Shown here: positions 35,390 through 47,575 of the stretch, in pieces
How the letters are laid out: every line of letters starts with the position of its first letter
Position numbering within the stretch: the stretch's first letter is position 1
Assembly: GCA_907163375.1 (NCBI GenBank)
Contig: CAJQUW010006311.1
Coordinates: 51,699 to 115,698 of the forward strand
Source of the DNA: Prostheceraeus crozeri
Taxonomy: Eukaryota; Platyhelminthes; Polycladida; Euryleptidae
Length of the DNA stretch: 64,000 bases
Reading direction: 5' to 3'
Program-made: the position numbers and the translations under genes
The notes under the pieces: model-generated
The model's input: the letters and a program-made list of their open reading frames with translations, nothing else
What the model was told of the DNA's origin: nothing
Databases searched by the model: none

Positions 35390-37370
35390 GCATGTCTTTG
35401 ATCCTTGTATGTGTCTCTGACCAATTGGAAACATTGATCTTTAGATTCCCTTGATCGAGAGCTTTCAGGAAATGTATCATTTGTCATATTTACAAGACAT
35501 GCTCGCGTACATATAATTCTGATTAAACGCACATGCATGTTACATGTAGATGTAGATGTACATGTATTTGATCTTTGCATGTGTCTCGGATCAATTGGAA
35601 ACATTGACCTTTAGATTCCCTTGATCGAGAGCTTTCAGAAAATGTGTCATTTGTCATATTTACATGACATGCTGACGACCATAGAAAATTCTGATTAAGC
35701 GCACATGCATGTTACATGTAGATGTAGATGTACATGTATTTGATCTTTGCATGTGTCTCGGATCAATTGGAAACATTGATCTTTAGATTCCCTAGATCGA
35801 GAGCTTTCAGAAAATGTGTCACTTGTCATATTTACATGACATGCTGACGACCATAGAAAATTCTGATTAAACGCACATACATGTTACATGTAGATGTAGA
35901 TGTACATGTATTTGATCTTTGCATGTGTCTCGGATAAAGTGGAAACATTGATCTTTGGATTCCCTAGATCGAGAGCTTTCAGAAAATGTGTCATTTGTCA
36001 TATTTACATGACATGCTGACGACCATAGAAAATTCTGATTAAACGCACATGCATGTTACATGTACATGTATTTGATCTTTGCATGTGTCTCTGATCAAGT
36101 GGAAACATTGATCTTTGGATTCCCTTGATCGAGAGCTTTCAGAAAATGTGTCATTTGTCATATTTACATGACATGCTGACGACCATTGAAAATTCTGATT
36201 AAGCGCACATGCATGTTACATGTAGATGTAGATGTACATGTATTTGATCTTTGCATGTGTCTCGGATAAAGTTGAAACATTGATCTTTAGATTCCCTAGA
36301 TCGAGAGCTTTCAGAAAATGTGTCACTTGTCATATTTACATGACATGCTGACGACCATAGAAAATTCTGATTAAACGCACATGCATGTTACATGTAGATG
36401 TAGATGTACCATGTATTTGATCTTTGCATGTGTCTCGGATAAAGTGGAAACATTGATCTTTAGATTCCCTTGATCGAGAGCTTTCAGAAAATGTGTCATT
36501 TGTCATATTTACATGACATGCTGACGACCATAGAAAATTCTGATTAAGCGCACATGCATGTTACATGTAGATGTAGATGTACATGTATTTGATCTTTGCA
36601 TGTGTCTCGGATAAAGTGGAAACATTGATCTTTAGATTCCCTAGATCGAGAGCTTTCAGAAAATGTGTCATTTGTCATATTTACATGACATGCTGACGAC
36701 CATAGAAAATTCTGATTAAACGCACATGCATGTTACATGTAGATGTAGATGTACATGTATTTGATCTTTGCATGTGTCTCTGATCAAGTGGAAAACATTG
36801 ATCTTTGGATTCCCTTGATCGAGAGCTTTCAGAAAATGTGTCATTTGTCATATTTACATGACATGCTGACGACCATAGAAAATTCTGATTAAGCGCACAT
36901 GCATGTTACATGTAGATGTAGATGTACATGTATTTGATCTTTGCATGTGTCTCTGATCAAGTGGAAACATTGATCTTTAGATTCCCTAGATCGAGAGCTT
37001 TCAGAAAATGTGTCATTTGTCATATTTACATGACATGCTGACGACCATAGAAAATTCTGATTTAAACGCACATGCATGTTACATGTAGATGTAGATGTAC
37101 ATGTATTTGATCTTTGCATGTGTCTCTGATCAAGTGGAAACATTGATCTTTAGATTCCCTAGATCGAGAGCTTTCAGAAAATGTGTCATTTGTCATATTT
37201 ACATGACATGCTGACGACCATAGAAAATTCTGATTAAACGCACATGCATGTTACATGTGGATGTAGATGTACATGTATTTGATCTTTGCATGTGCCTCTG
37301 ATCAAGTGGAAACATTGATGTTTGGATGGCCTTGATCGAGAGCTTTCAGAAAAGGTATCATTTGTCATAT
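35390..37370. repeat. 172-bp satellite array, about 12 copies
   Basis: The phrase GAGAGCTTTCAG recurs 12 times at about 172-bp spacing. Each unit carries CATGCATGTTACATG, GATGTAGATGTACATG and TGACATGCTGACGACCAT. Outer copies are more diverged than inner ones, as expected for an array homogenised from the middle. The monomer length is close to nucleosome-sized satellites. Non-coding. Confidence 0.95.
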
Positions 37371-39050
37371 TGTTTTTACTTTACACGAATTTGCGATTTA
37401 AGCACAGCTTCTACCCAGTGTATTTTTAATGCTTTTTGCCTTTGCTTGCCTTGAAGCAAGCAATATTCCATGATTATTGATCGCTTTTGCGTAAAAGAGG
37501 ATATTCTTATGTTGAATTAGGTCTTCCATGACGTTGTTTGATAGGAAGAATAAAGACCTACGTCATAGCAAATCTTGTTAGGGAAAATTGCGTGATTACG
37601 GTGATTTGCGCAAGGGTAGAAAAGTCGTCTGGTGATTATCGTGACGACGGTTTTGGGATTTGCGCGAGCATTTGAGCAAAAATGGTGTCTCTTGCGCAAG
37701 GCTCAATCCCCTCTATTAACTTTCGGTACTCGCTGCTGATCACTGCGTCAATGTGTGCAATTGGATTGATTATGGTTGATCTTTCAATATTTCGTGCGAA
37801 TTGTATGGGATGAATACTGCGAAATAATCTTTTGTGTTTTTGGAATCCATTGAGTTTATGCATGTCATACTTGTGTGTCAGAATCTTCGACATCAAACGT
37901 GGCTATCGTTTTATCACTATACATATATGGCCCCTTGAAGTGTCAGTGGCTGTTTATGATGGCAAATTATACCGATGACTTACTGATAATCATTACATCT
38001 ATCGTGTATATGCATTTTTCAAGTCTTGCAATGTCCTAACGTTATGTCACCATGATTATCGTGAATGCTTCGTGAATTTGTCGTCTATGAATGTATTGCA
38101 TTTCATATATATTAGACCCAGTATAGCATGGATTATACAGTGAGATTATATCAACTTCATAATACACGCATGTGTCTTGGCGTATCTATCATTTCCGTGT
38201 GTTATTCCAGTTCATAGAATCCTAGAGGCCAGCTAACAGGTCTCTTAAAGGCGAATTAGATGTAATTTTTCTGTTGGCTACTGAATTTAATTCTGTTTTT
38301 AATTAAGTTATAAATTTTGTTAGAGTAAACCCCAGAACTTTGAATTGGCTGCTGCAGCTGTGCCTGGGATAAAAGTATGTAAAACAATTCAATTTTAATT
38401 TTTTGAATTGACTCTTTTGAAGGTTTGTTCTGTTTTTCTTTTATGCAACTTAATTTAGCTTTTATTATCCAACTTCAGAAGAATCTCAATGTTTGTAAAG
38501 AGAAAGACTAGCGAACAAGTTTGTTATATGAAGTGAACTTTTTTCGTTATGTTTTGTAGCCTCCATGTTTACACTGATTAATTGTTTTTTGTTATAGATA
38601 AAATCTATTCATACCATAATGAGCTATGTATTATTTCCTTAATATGTGAATTTCAGGTAGTTCTAGCATACAAATCAGATATGATTTACCATGCAATTGA
38701 TGAAAACGTAGTGGCGCGTCAGGTTGGTGAAATTCATTTTTTGAACCGCATGATCGATCCAGAAATGAATTGAATAGAAATATATGTGAAGAACCCATTT
38801 GTGATTACGAGCACCCCAGTCGACGGCAAGTGCAATGAATCATTGCATATTTCTAACACGAACTGGTCTATTCCACACTCAGTTGGAGAATTCAATTCTG
38901 TATCGATCGTGCTGTTTAAAAGCGCACTCCACCTTCCTGGGGACCATGGTCAACTTCATCAAGTGCATCGTAAAATCATGCATGATTTTTTGAGCAACAT
39001 CAAATGTCACATTGATAAATCATTGATACTTAATGGATCATGGATAATAT
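37371..39050. other. Interval with no recognised gene
   Basis: Two minus-strand frames (37517-37699, 37636-37896) overlap and have no known motif. A weak plus-strand frame follows an acceptor-like gaatttcag at 38656. None can be supported as a gene. Confidence 0.4.
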
Positions 39051-39051
39051 T

Positions 39052-39112
39052 CATGCATGGGAATGCATGAATCATGCATTCTCATGCATGAATCATGCAT
39101 TCCCATGCATGA
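39052..39112. repeat. ATGCAT palindrome cluster
   Basis: CATGCATGGGAATGCATGAA and related words repeat four times in alternating orientation, so most of the 60 bp can fold on itself. It lies just left of satellite array 2. Confidence 0.8.
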
Positions 39113-39149
39113 TTGATTTCTGATACATGCATGAAATCATCCATAAATA

Positions 39150-39170
39150 TCCATGGACGGGCGACTAGGG
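39150..39170 (-). repeat. Inverted flank motif of satellite array 2
   Basis: TCCATGGACGGGCGACTAGGG abuts the array; its reverse complement is close to the motif at 12419-12439 on the other side of array 1. Confidence 0.65.
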
Positions 39171-39601
39171 AAGTGATGTCAATTCCATGTTCCGGTGTGT
39201 TTTCAATGTATTTGCGATTGTAGTGATTGTGGTAGGTGGTCTGATCACCACCGCATGACAGTTGGACCAGGTAGGCCCTGGTGGCTGGATATAGGTGTGT
39301 AGGGACCAAAGTGATGTCAATTCCATGTTCCGGTGTGTTTTCAATGTATTTGCGATTGTAGTGATTGTGGTAGGTGGTCTGATCACCACCGCATGACAGT
39401 TGGACCAGGTAGGCCCTGGTGGCTGGATATAGGTGTGTAGGGACCAAAGTGATGTCAATTCCATGTTCCGGTGTGTTTTCAATGTATTTGCGATTGTAGT
39501 GATTGTGGTAGGTGGTCTGATCACCACCGCATGACAGTTGGACCAGGTAGGCCCTGGTGGCTGGATATAGGTGTGTATAGGGACCAAAGTGATGTCAATT
39601 C
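39171..39601. repeat. 138-bp satellite, array 2 (about 3.1 copies)
   Basis: Same unit and orientation as the 11.4-kb array, essentially identical in sequence, entered in mid-unit on the left and ending in a diverged unit (GTGTGTATAGGGACC). Open frames through it are a by-product of the 138-bp period. Confidence 0.95.
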
Positions 39602-40519
39602 TGTGTTTTACGATAATTGTTGGTGTTGCGAATGATATTTTCGGGATACATGTTTAGTCGTAGAATATCATTGAAATTGTCTATGTGTCTGTTGTGAGTT
39701 AGATTATTGGAACATCGTTCTGCGATTCTTGTTTTTTCGTTTCTAATGAAGTTAATTTTGTTAGTGCATGGTGTACATGTGAGTGATAATTCACAAACAG
39801 ATCTTTTCTAGCAGATTTGCGGTAAAATTCAAATTGTGGTTCATTTGGCGAGTTCAGTGTTACTCGGAAATCAAGTAGGCTTAATTTAGGCAAATTCCAT
39901 AAGTCAAACATCTAGCATGAGAACTGCAGATAATACTCGCTGATGTAAGTTGTCTATAGGCCTACAGTCATTGAAGCTATCTCTCAAACACTTCAGAAAA
40001 ACCGACAGACGTTGCGCTATAGACAATGCCGCTACCAATCTTGCGTCGGCGAAATGATAGCGAATTCAGCATTTACAGGGAGACTTGATGACATTACAAG
40101 CTCGAAGTATTGGACTGACTCTATGATTGCTGTTACATACTTTTATTAATCATCAACAAAAGGAGGGAAGACTGCGATGATATAGGAGAATAGTTTAGAT
40201 GACTTATTAGGCTTCTGCATTATCTCTCATGTAGCATGCATCCAGGTATTGGCCCTAAGGTCCGTTTGTACAGCCATCTTCAGATAGCTTGTGATAACTC
40301 AATTCATAAGCAGCTGTCCAGCGGTGCCATTATTTAGGTGGTTCGCTTACTGAGGTTCCCTTGAATCTGCATTGAAACTGTTGGGAATATGTCTTAATTA
40401 ATAAGAAGAAGTCAAACGTGAGATAGTAGTCGGTGAGCTTAAATAACAGTGAGTAGTCAATGTCAATGTTTGCTGTCTACATGCTTTTGGAGAGTAGTAA
40501 GCAAAACTCCACTTCTGGA
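39602..40519. other. Interval with no recognised gene
   Basis: No motif; one TAGGCCTA at 39957. Confidence 0.4.
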
Positions 40520-40660
40520 CCGCGCAAGATGGCCGCCATCGCTGAGTCCCCCCCCCTCTGGCACGGCAGAGTGTCGTGGTCGGCCGCCGTGGTGCTTCGG
40601 GTCTGAGTCCCCCCCTCTGGAACGACAGAGGTTGTGGTCTGTCGTGGTGTGCTGGCCAGC
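40520..40660. repeat. GC-rich 57-bp duplication with a YY1-like site
   Basis: Two copies of a GC-rich unit (GTCTGAGTCCCCCCCTCTGG-like, then ACGGCAGAG or ACGACAGAG, GTCGTGGT). Just upstream at 40526 is AAGATGGCCGCC, the YY1 consensus often found in initiators and some retroelement 5' regions. It could be a decayed promoter; no gene is visible downstream. Confidence 0.6.
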
Positions 40661-40774
40661 CCTGTGGGAAAAAATCATGCTAATAGCCGGCGAATATCTG
40701 GCGAGTTGGCGAACATCCAGCTAACACCGGCGAATTACATGATGAAATTCGCTGAATGTTCGCAGGATGCGCAA

Positions 40775-40975
40775 AACCTGCTGATGTTCTCCATGTTTTA
40801 GCTGTTGGTGGCTAAAATCATCCAACTTTTCGCTAAATTTTCGCATGATGTTCAAAACCTGCTAATGTTATCTGACTATTGGTGGCTAAAATCATCCAAC
40901 TTTTCGCTGAATTTTCGCATGGTGCTTAAAACCTGCTTATGTTATCTATTGATAGCTGAAATCATCAGTTTGTTG
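40775..40975. repeat. Tandem repeat of about 75 bp, three imperfect copies
   Basis: Copies share AAAACCTGCT.ATGTT and GGTGGCTAAAATCATCCAAC, followed by TTTTCGCTGAATTTTCGCAT. Non-coding. Confidence 0.75.
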
Positions 40976-41699
40976 GATTTGTATTTGATAGCTGAGCAGA
41001 GAGACAGAGATTGGGATGTATTGAAATACCTTTGAACATAGAGGACTCTGCACTCTATGCCTTTAAGCATGAACATCTAATTATCTGAAATATGGAAATA
41101 CGTTGCTGAGTAGTGAGCTTAGTTTTGAAGCGAAAGGCTATTTTATATTTAATGGAGTTCCTTTCAAGTACATCAACAAGTGCAAAAACAGCAGATAAGA
41201 ATTGGCAATGAATGGATTAAGCTACAGTATAGAGGTGGAATATTGTTTTGCAGGATTGATGTATTGCGTGCAAAACTTTTTACCCATTACTGAATTTTAG
41301 TCACGCAGTTGTTATTGAAAAAATACAACGAACATAACTTATCGTCCAGAATGTTGGACGCATTATTGTAATCAGGTTCAAAATGGTGAGTGAGTTTAAG
41401 CTATGATACCTACATGCCAACTATTTTGTGCACAGTATGTTTGTGAGCATTTCAACTTTTTTTTAAAAAAAATACTGCTTTTGTTTTTCTGCGCTCTTCT
41501 TAGCTAAGTTTTGGTTACGATTTCATTAACTGTAAACATCGATGCCCCACTTATATTTTGAGGATTTATCCTGCTTATTTCAATCTGTTTTCACTTCAAT
41601 GTGTAACATTCATGTGGTTATCTGTCTTTGATGAGTTTTCTTGCTATGAGGTCTACGTAAATTAGGAGCCATGTTGGTTATTATACGGGTGGCTGAGAC
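40976..41699. other. Interval with no recognised gene
   Basis: AT-rich, no motif seen. Confidence 0.4.
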
Positions 41700-41903
41700 T
41701 GGCTATTACACCGGCTGAACCGATGCAATTTTGGTCTCGCCGATGAAGCTCTGGTGCGCATCTTCTTTGATGTATGCTACCACGGCTCTTGTATCATCTG
41801 TTGGAGATTACAAATTAATCAGGGTACCTAGAGATAATGTGAGGTAATCCTCATTTATGAGGCAGTTATTGTAGTAATACCGGTTCAGTTGGTGTAATAG
41901 CCA
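41700..41903. mobile_element. MITE with 23-bp inverted ends
   Basis: TGGCTATTACACCGGCTGAA at the left is mirrored by TGGCTATTACACCAACTGAA read from the right, bounding 204 bp without coding capacity. No target duplication is obvious. Confidence 0.8.
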
Positions 41904-42238
41904 CTCCCAATTCCATGGCTGCACAGAGTAATGTATCTTTATGGATAGAATTTATTGAATCACATTGGTGTCTACCGCATTCCGTTGCGCATGTTGTTTC
42001 AATACATGAGTACTGCTGGTTACGAAGGCGTTATCATATGAGATGCCAAATTATTAGGCCTATACGTCTGTAATCGAATCAGTCTTTCCCTGGTACGCCT
42101 ATTAGGTGTATCTGCTTAAAGAATACAAGTGGTAAACTAGGCGGACTTTTGCATAGTTAGGATGGGAGCACTTGGCGGAATCACATTGCCAAAAGCCAAG
42201 CAAGATAGAAGTAATGGGATTGATGTTTAATCAACGGG

Positions 42239-42715
42239 TAGGGGTTCCCAACTTTTTCATGTTGCGTACCCCAAAGTAGAAAATAATAGGATTTTTCATT
42301 ATTACGCGTACCCACAATTAACATATTAGCAAAAACTTGTTCATGAAAATTAAAAATTGATTGCGCGTAGAAATATATGAAATTCGTAATTGAATAACAC
42401 AAAAATTTAACTAGGCGTAACTGATGTGCGCAGCGAAAGTGATGCTCCAATATCAAACGAGCTTTTTGTTTGCTTTTAATCATTGCTTTGGTGGAGAGTC
42501 CGGATTCATATAAGCATGTGGCTGTTGGTCGCTAATAAGCGACGGTTGCTTTTAGGCCAGATGATGACAATCCAATGTTGAATGAGCACGAAGTTTAGCA
42601 GTTCAACCCATCCATGATCATGAAAGTAATGAAATCAATATTGAATTATAATAAATCTCCCATATTCTTCGTACCCCTCAAAATTCCTTCGCGAACCGCA
42701 GGTTGGAAACCCTTG
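42239..42715. mobile_element. Short hAT-type MITE (GGGGTTCCCAAC ends)
   Basis: The left end GTAGGGGTTCCCAACTTTTT and, from the right, CAAGGGTTTCCAACCTGCGG form imperfect inverted repeats; both also carry GCGTACCCC or GTACCCCTCAA, the layout of Charlie-like hAT elements. I could not fix an 8-bp duplication. No coding sequence; the 100-codon minus frame at 42181-42483 is chance. Confidence 0.65.
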
Positions 42716-43090
42716 TATTAACCGATTAAGTTGAAGTGGATCATGAAATAGTTTTGAAAAATTCTCATGTTGTCTTGTAATTGCGTATACCAGACCCTGA
42801 TTGCCTTCCTTCTGACCAAGGAGTTGAAAGTAGGCCTACAGTGTCTGTTCGTCGGTCTGAATGGATGTAATGAACTTCGGTGGCCAGCCGGCATAGCTAA
42901 AAAGTATGACGAATAATTGGATCTTCTTGCCATGCGAAGGCACATTAATCACAGCTAAGATTGAAAGTAATCAGCATGAGAGCTGTAATTTAACACTGAT
43001 GTTTTATCTATTTCAAACAATGTCAGTAAACTGCTTGAAACCCAATCATAGTCGTTCTAGCTATTTCTGAACACTAGTATGCAGCCTTAC
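42716..43090. other. Interval with no recognised gene
   Basis: No motif except one TAGGCCTA at 42831. Confidence 0.35.
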
Positions 43091-43096
43091 TTAATC

Positions 43097-45409
43097 CAGT
43101 GCTCCGAGTACAGCCCGAACTCGGGCTTCGCCCGAGCTAGGCCCGAATGCCCGAATTAAAGAGCGCCCGCCCGAAATTCTTGAACGAGAATGCCCGAAAT
43201 TTTTAGTGGCCCATTCTGTAAAAAATACTTATTTTACAATACAATCAACATTAAAAATCAATTCCATGCATGTTCGGTACAAATGAAACAATTCGATCTT
43301 CCTATTTGTAAATATAATTGTGATTTACATAGATTTCTCATTAAAAGTATTGTTCGTTAAACAATTTATGTAATCGTTTTTTGAAGTTCTCAAACCCTAC
43401 CCGGGGTAATCACTTTTTAACATTTGCATTCTTTGGAACATTTTTGACCCCCCTCAATCAAGACAGATCAGGTCGAGAGCAAGTGTTACAGAACAGACGT
43501 TAAGGATACAACAAAATGGGTCAACAACAGATACATAATCATTGCAGAAGAAGCAAGGAGACAGATCAACGACATGACGCCAGGCAATCAGATCCAAACT
43601 TTCTCGACCATCAAGAAATTCTACATGGAGGTGGCATTGCGATTAAAGCAATACTTACCATTCGAGAGTAAGTTATTGCGATATTGTTCAGCTGTGTGTC
43701 CAACTCAGCAGAAGTCCAAAAACTTGGAAAAGAAAAAAAGAAACTGGTTTTCTTGAGCAAGCAACTACCCTCAGTTGTTCCATCAGATGATGTGGCCAAA
43801 TTACGATTAGAAGTTCGTGTACACCAGACAAATTCATCCAGCGGTGACAGCTAAGATGTTACGTCTTACTGGACGGCGATTATGAGAACCGGCAAGTTTC
43901 CAGTGCTCACCAAACTTGTGCGCGCTCTTCTTGTGCTGCCGCACGGCAACTCTGACGTTGAGAGGGTTTTCAGCAATCTGGCAGATGTTGTTCAGAAAAA
44001 ACGACAAAGGTTGAGCGCTGAAACCATATCGGCTTTGGTAGTCTCGAGATCCTGTCTCCTGGTGAAAGCTGGACGCCATCAACAATGCCCGTGACCAATG
44101 ATTTGATTCAGCTTGCTGAATTGGCCTATTCCAAGGCCAAAGCCAAGGCGGAAGAAAAGAAGAAAGATGATGAAAGAAAAAGAAACGAAACGTATGAAAA
44201 AGAATTGGTCGAGGAAATAGAAAAAGACAAGAAGAAATGCAAGAACTTGGCAAATTTGTATGAAGAAGAAATGTCTGTCGAAAAGGAGTTGGATGCGAAA
44301 CTCAAAGAGAGGCAACGCACTCAGCAGCTGATCGCGGAATTGACAGCGTCGGCGTCCAAAGTTGATGCCGAATTCGACGAACTACAGAAACAGAAAACTT
44401 CCATTTTGAGGAAGCGAAGCATTGAAAACGATAAAATCGTTCAAAGCGTCTTAAAACGATTCGTTGCGGACCACTCGACGACGAGCAAACAGTGATTGAT
44501 TTTTGGTGTTGTGACTCAGGCTGTCGATCGACGTTTCTGTTTCTTTCAGGGTTGTTATCCCATGAACGTATTTGCGATTTTATTCCAATATGTAATTCAT
44601 AAGCTGATACAGTGATAAATGCTTTTCACATTTCCGTCAAACCTTTTTAAGTAATATAAAGCGCATAACGCTACATGTACAGGATACGTATATGCTAACG
44701 GTTGTGTTATGATTTCGTTGGGAACTCAAGTTGAGAAGTATGAGTAGCTTTAATATCACAGCTCAATCATGGCTAATGAATAATCAGTGAACAAGAATGG
44801 CCAAGGTTCATAAAGTATTGTGTCATCTTATTTTTTTGTAATCTGTAAGTGATTTAATACCATTACTTCAATAATGTATAAACCGGTTTGGAATTACTTT
44901 AAACTATCACATAACTATCAGAACTTATCAGATGTTTATTCCCAAAAATATTGGAAGAACATTAATGACGTAAATGTTTTTGAGATGGTGAAAACTGCCA
45001 TTCGCCATAATAATGTTATTTAGTTCTTACAATTTGACGTCTGTGGTATAATGTCCATCTTTTTTCATTCCTATAGGATTGTTCAATCACATAATCGCAT
45101 AGGGGGGGGGGGTTAAAAATGTTGAAAAAACCATGCACTTGTTTAAAAAAGCGATTACGAGGTAAAGGGTGAGAAAGTCAAAACGAATACGTAATTTTTG
45201 AACGACCCCTCAACACTTGATAAGTACTACTTCAACGTTGGATTTAGTATGATAGACCTAAATAAACGGTTACGTTTTACTCAAAACTGATTAGGCATTG
45301 TGACGATCACATGATAAACCCGTGAAACTCATTTACTTCAAAAATTTCCGAAAGCCCGAAATTTCATGTCAGGCCCGAAATTCCGTGAATGTTAGCGCTA
45401 GGAGCACTG
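43097..45409 (+). mobile_element. hAT element, internally deleted (2.3 kb)
   Basis: The 9-bp inverted ends are CAGTGCTCC and GGAGCACTG, immediately flanked by TTAATC (43091-43096 and 45410-45415). The shared flank is only 6 bp where hAT makes 8, so either the ends have drifted or my boundary is off by a base or two. Subterminal CCCGAA words cluster at both ends. It contains the C-terminal part of a hAT transposase on the plus strand; the N-terminal half is missing. Confidence 0.82.
43505..44495 (+). pseudogene. hAT transposase, C-terminal half with coiled-coil tail
   Basis: Blocks in order: FYMEVALRLKQYLPFESKLL, then SKQLPSVVPSDDVAKLRLEV, then the dimerisation region GKFPVLTKLVRALLVLPHGN followed by SDVERVFSNLADVVQKKRQ, and finally an open 136-codon frame (44085-44495) that is almost all charged coiled coil. 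The spacing fits one hAT protein broken by frame changes near 43.75, 43.85 and 44.08 kb. The first two catalytic acidic regions are absent. Confidence 0.82.
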
Positions 45410-45618
45410 TTAATCAGCATGAGAGTTTTAATTGTTTTAACAACTCATTGATTGACAATATTGAAGTATTCACAGATATTCAATGCAGGTCTGCGTGCGA
45501 ACGTCAAATGTATGTGACATCATACATGTACTTTCTGAAAGAATGAAAATGGTCTTTCTGAAGGAATATTCAGTGTTCTATATTCCTGATTCAAGCATGC
45601 AATCCGTTTTGTTTCAGA

Positions 45619-47533
45619 ATGTCGAAGAGGAACATTTACATTCAAGCTTCCAAAGAATCACAAAAAGTTATTCGCCTTCTTCAAGATGATGTCACTCAGG
45701 ATTTGTCGAGAGAACCTATAGGTCAAGAATATGATGCGTTAACAGAAAGTGTCCTTTCAGAACACTCAATTGATAAGACAAATGTTGATCAAGAAATGCT
45801 GTCAATAACGTCACCGAGATATAGCAATGAATTTAGCTCTAGCGTTGAAAGTGTGACTGATGAGGACTTCGAGTGGGACGATTTTAGAGATGTATTTACC
45901 GATGATTCTCATAATGATAATGTTCATACCACGACCCCCTGTGAAAGTTCAATAACTGACGATTTGATTATCTTCCACATGACTTTTAATCCCTCAAGGA
46001 AGGCGATGCAGTTTATTTTGAGAATGCTTCGAAAGCATGGGATAAATGCACCAACGTCACTTTATTTTCTTCAAAAGGAAGCGAAGTTGCCGAAACTCAT
46101 ACCAACAGAATTAAGTACAGGAAAGTTCGTATACATTCCTACTATAGAGAATTTGAAATTTCTTGTCAACAAAATCTGTTGAATGGTCACCATGAGTACT
46201 CTCTCGATATAAAAATAAATGTTGACGGATTGCCTTTATTTTCTGGATCCAATTTTTGTCTGTGGCCAGTGTTGATGACAATCAATGGCTACCATAAACC
46301 TCTTCCTCTAGGACTCTTCGGTGGTATTGGAAAGCCGAGTATCACACAAATATCTCAAAGAATTGTCCGAAGAAATCAAGCTACTGAAACTGAACGGATT
46401 TGCATTCGAAGAATGTGTTTTCTATAAACAGCATCTGCTTTGTGTGTGATGCTCCAGCCAGAGCATACATACAGTGTATTCAACCCCATACTGCATATCG
46501 TGGATGTGGGTATTGTAGAAATTTGGGCACATATTTGAACAATAGAATCGTCTTCCCAGAGATGAGTGATACCCCAAGAACGGATTCTAGTTACGAGAAT
46601 TTTCAAGAGGATAATCAAAATTCGCATTCACCTTTACTTAGTATAGTACCACTGAGGTCCTCTTTTCCTCCAGAATACATGCACCTCATTCTACTTGGAG
46701 TCATGAAAAAGATGATTTTTTATATGTTTCTTCCAGCAAAAGGTATGCAGTTAAAATGTCGGTTGTCAACAACACAGATCAGTAGACTATCATCTGAACT
46801 AAAGCACTTTTCGAAATACCTTCCGATTGAATTTCAGAGGAAATTTTACAAAGGTTTTGATGAATTGAGGCACTTCAAGGCAACTGAATATCGAACACTA
46901 CTGCTTTATGTCGGACCGTATTTATTTCGATCATGCATGCTACCAAGATTCTATGAACATTTCCTTTTGCTCAGTTTTGGAATTTATTGTTTGGCGTCAG
47001 AGAAGTACCTTAAAAGTTACTACACCAATGCAAATGCATGCATACAAAAATTTGTGCAGCAGTTTCCTGCATTGTATGACAAAACTTGTATGTCTTACAA
47101 CATTCATGTATGTTGTCATTGACCAGAGTATACATTACTCTACGGCCCTCTTGACACATTTTCCAGCTTTCCGTTTGAAAACTTTTTGGGAGTTTTAAAG
47201 CGGCGCATTAAAGCAAGCTCCAATGTCTTCCAACAATCATTGAATCAATTGCTTCGACTAAGAGCTATTTCACAATGTAGTGATGAAGGCCCCTTCCAGT
47301 TTTCTTGTAACTCTCCCGACAATTGTAGCATAACGAAAGACGGACAAATTATCCTGATAACTTCAGTGAAAGAAGGCTTTGTTTCCGGTAAAGTGCTATC
47401 TTTTTCACGCAACTTGTACAGCAAGCCTTATGAGTCACGGTTTTTAAGGATAGGGTATTACTCCATTTCTAGGACCACTGTGAAAAAATGTACGACCAGT
47501 AGGCAAATGCATCATAATGCCATGTCAAAGTGA
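45619..47533 (+). pseudogene. CACTA/EnSpm-like transposase
   Basis: ATG at 45619 follows an acceptor (gtttcag, 45617), suggesting a spliced leader. After an acidic N-terminus come FHMTFNPSRKAMQFILRMLR, then in the next frame IKINVDGLPLFSGSNFCLWP (first catalytic Asp), GLFGGIGKPS, then CDAPARAYIQCIQPHTAYRG with CGYC (second acidic site and zinc-like cysteines), RTDSSYENF, FPPEYMHLILLGVMKK, and FSSFPFENFLGVLKRR. These blocks define a widespread animal transposase related to CACTA TNP2. One in-frame TGA near 47.13 kb and about three frame changes show decay. A DUF4806 gene follows on the same strand. Confidence 0.75.
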
Positions 47534-47575
47534 ATATTTGATCATACCTTTGATATGATCCTATTTGTGTTCCAG

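Noticed and set aside
37517-37896. Minus-strand coding exons
   Set aside because: Two overlapping frames without splice support or known motif.
40449-40724. 91-codon plus-strand frame in the GC-rich duplication
   Set aside because: The frame results from the GC-rich duplicated unit; composition is low complexity and there is no homology by eye.
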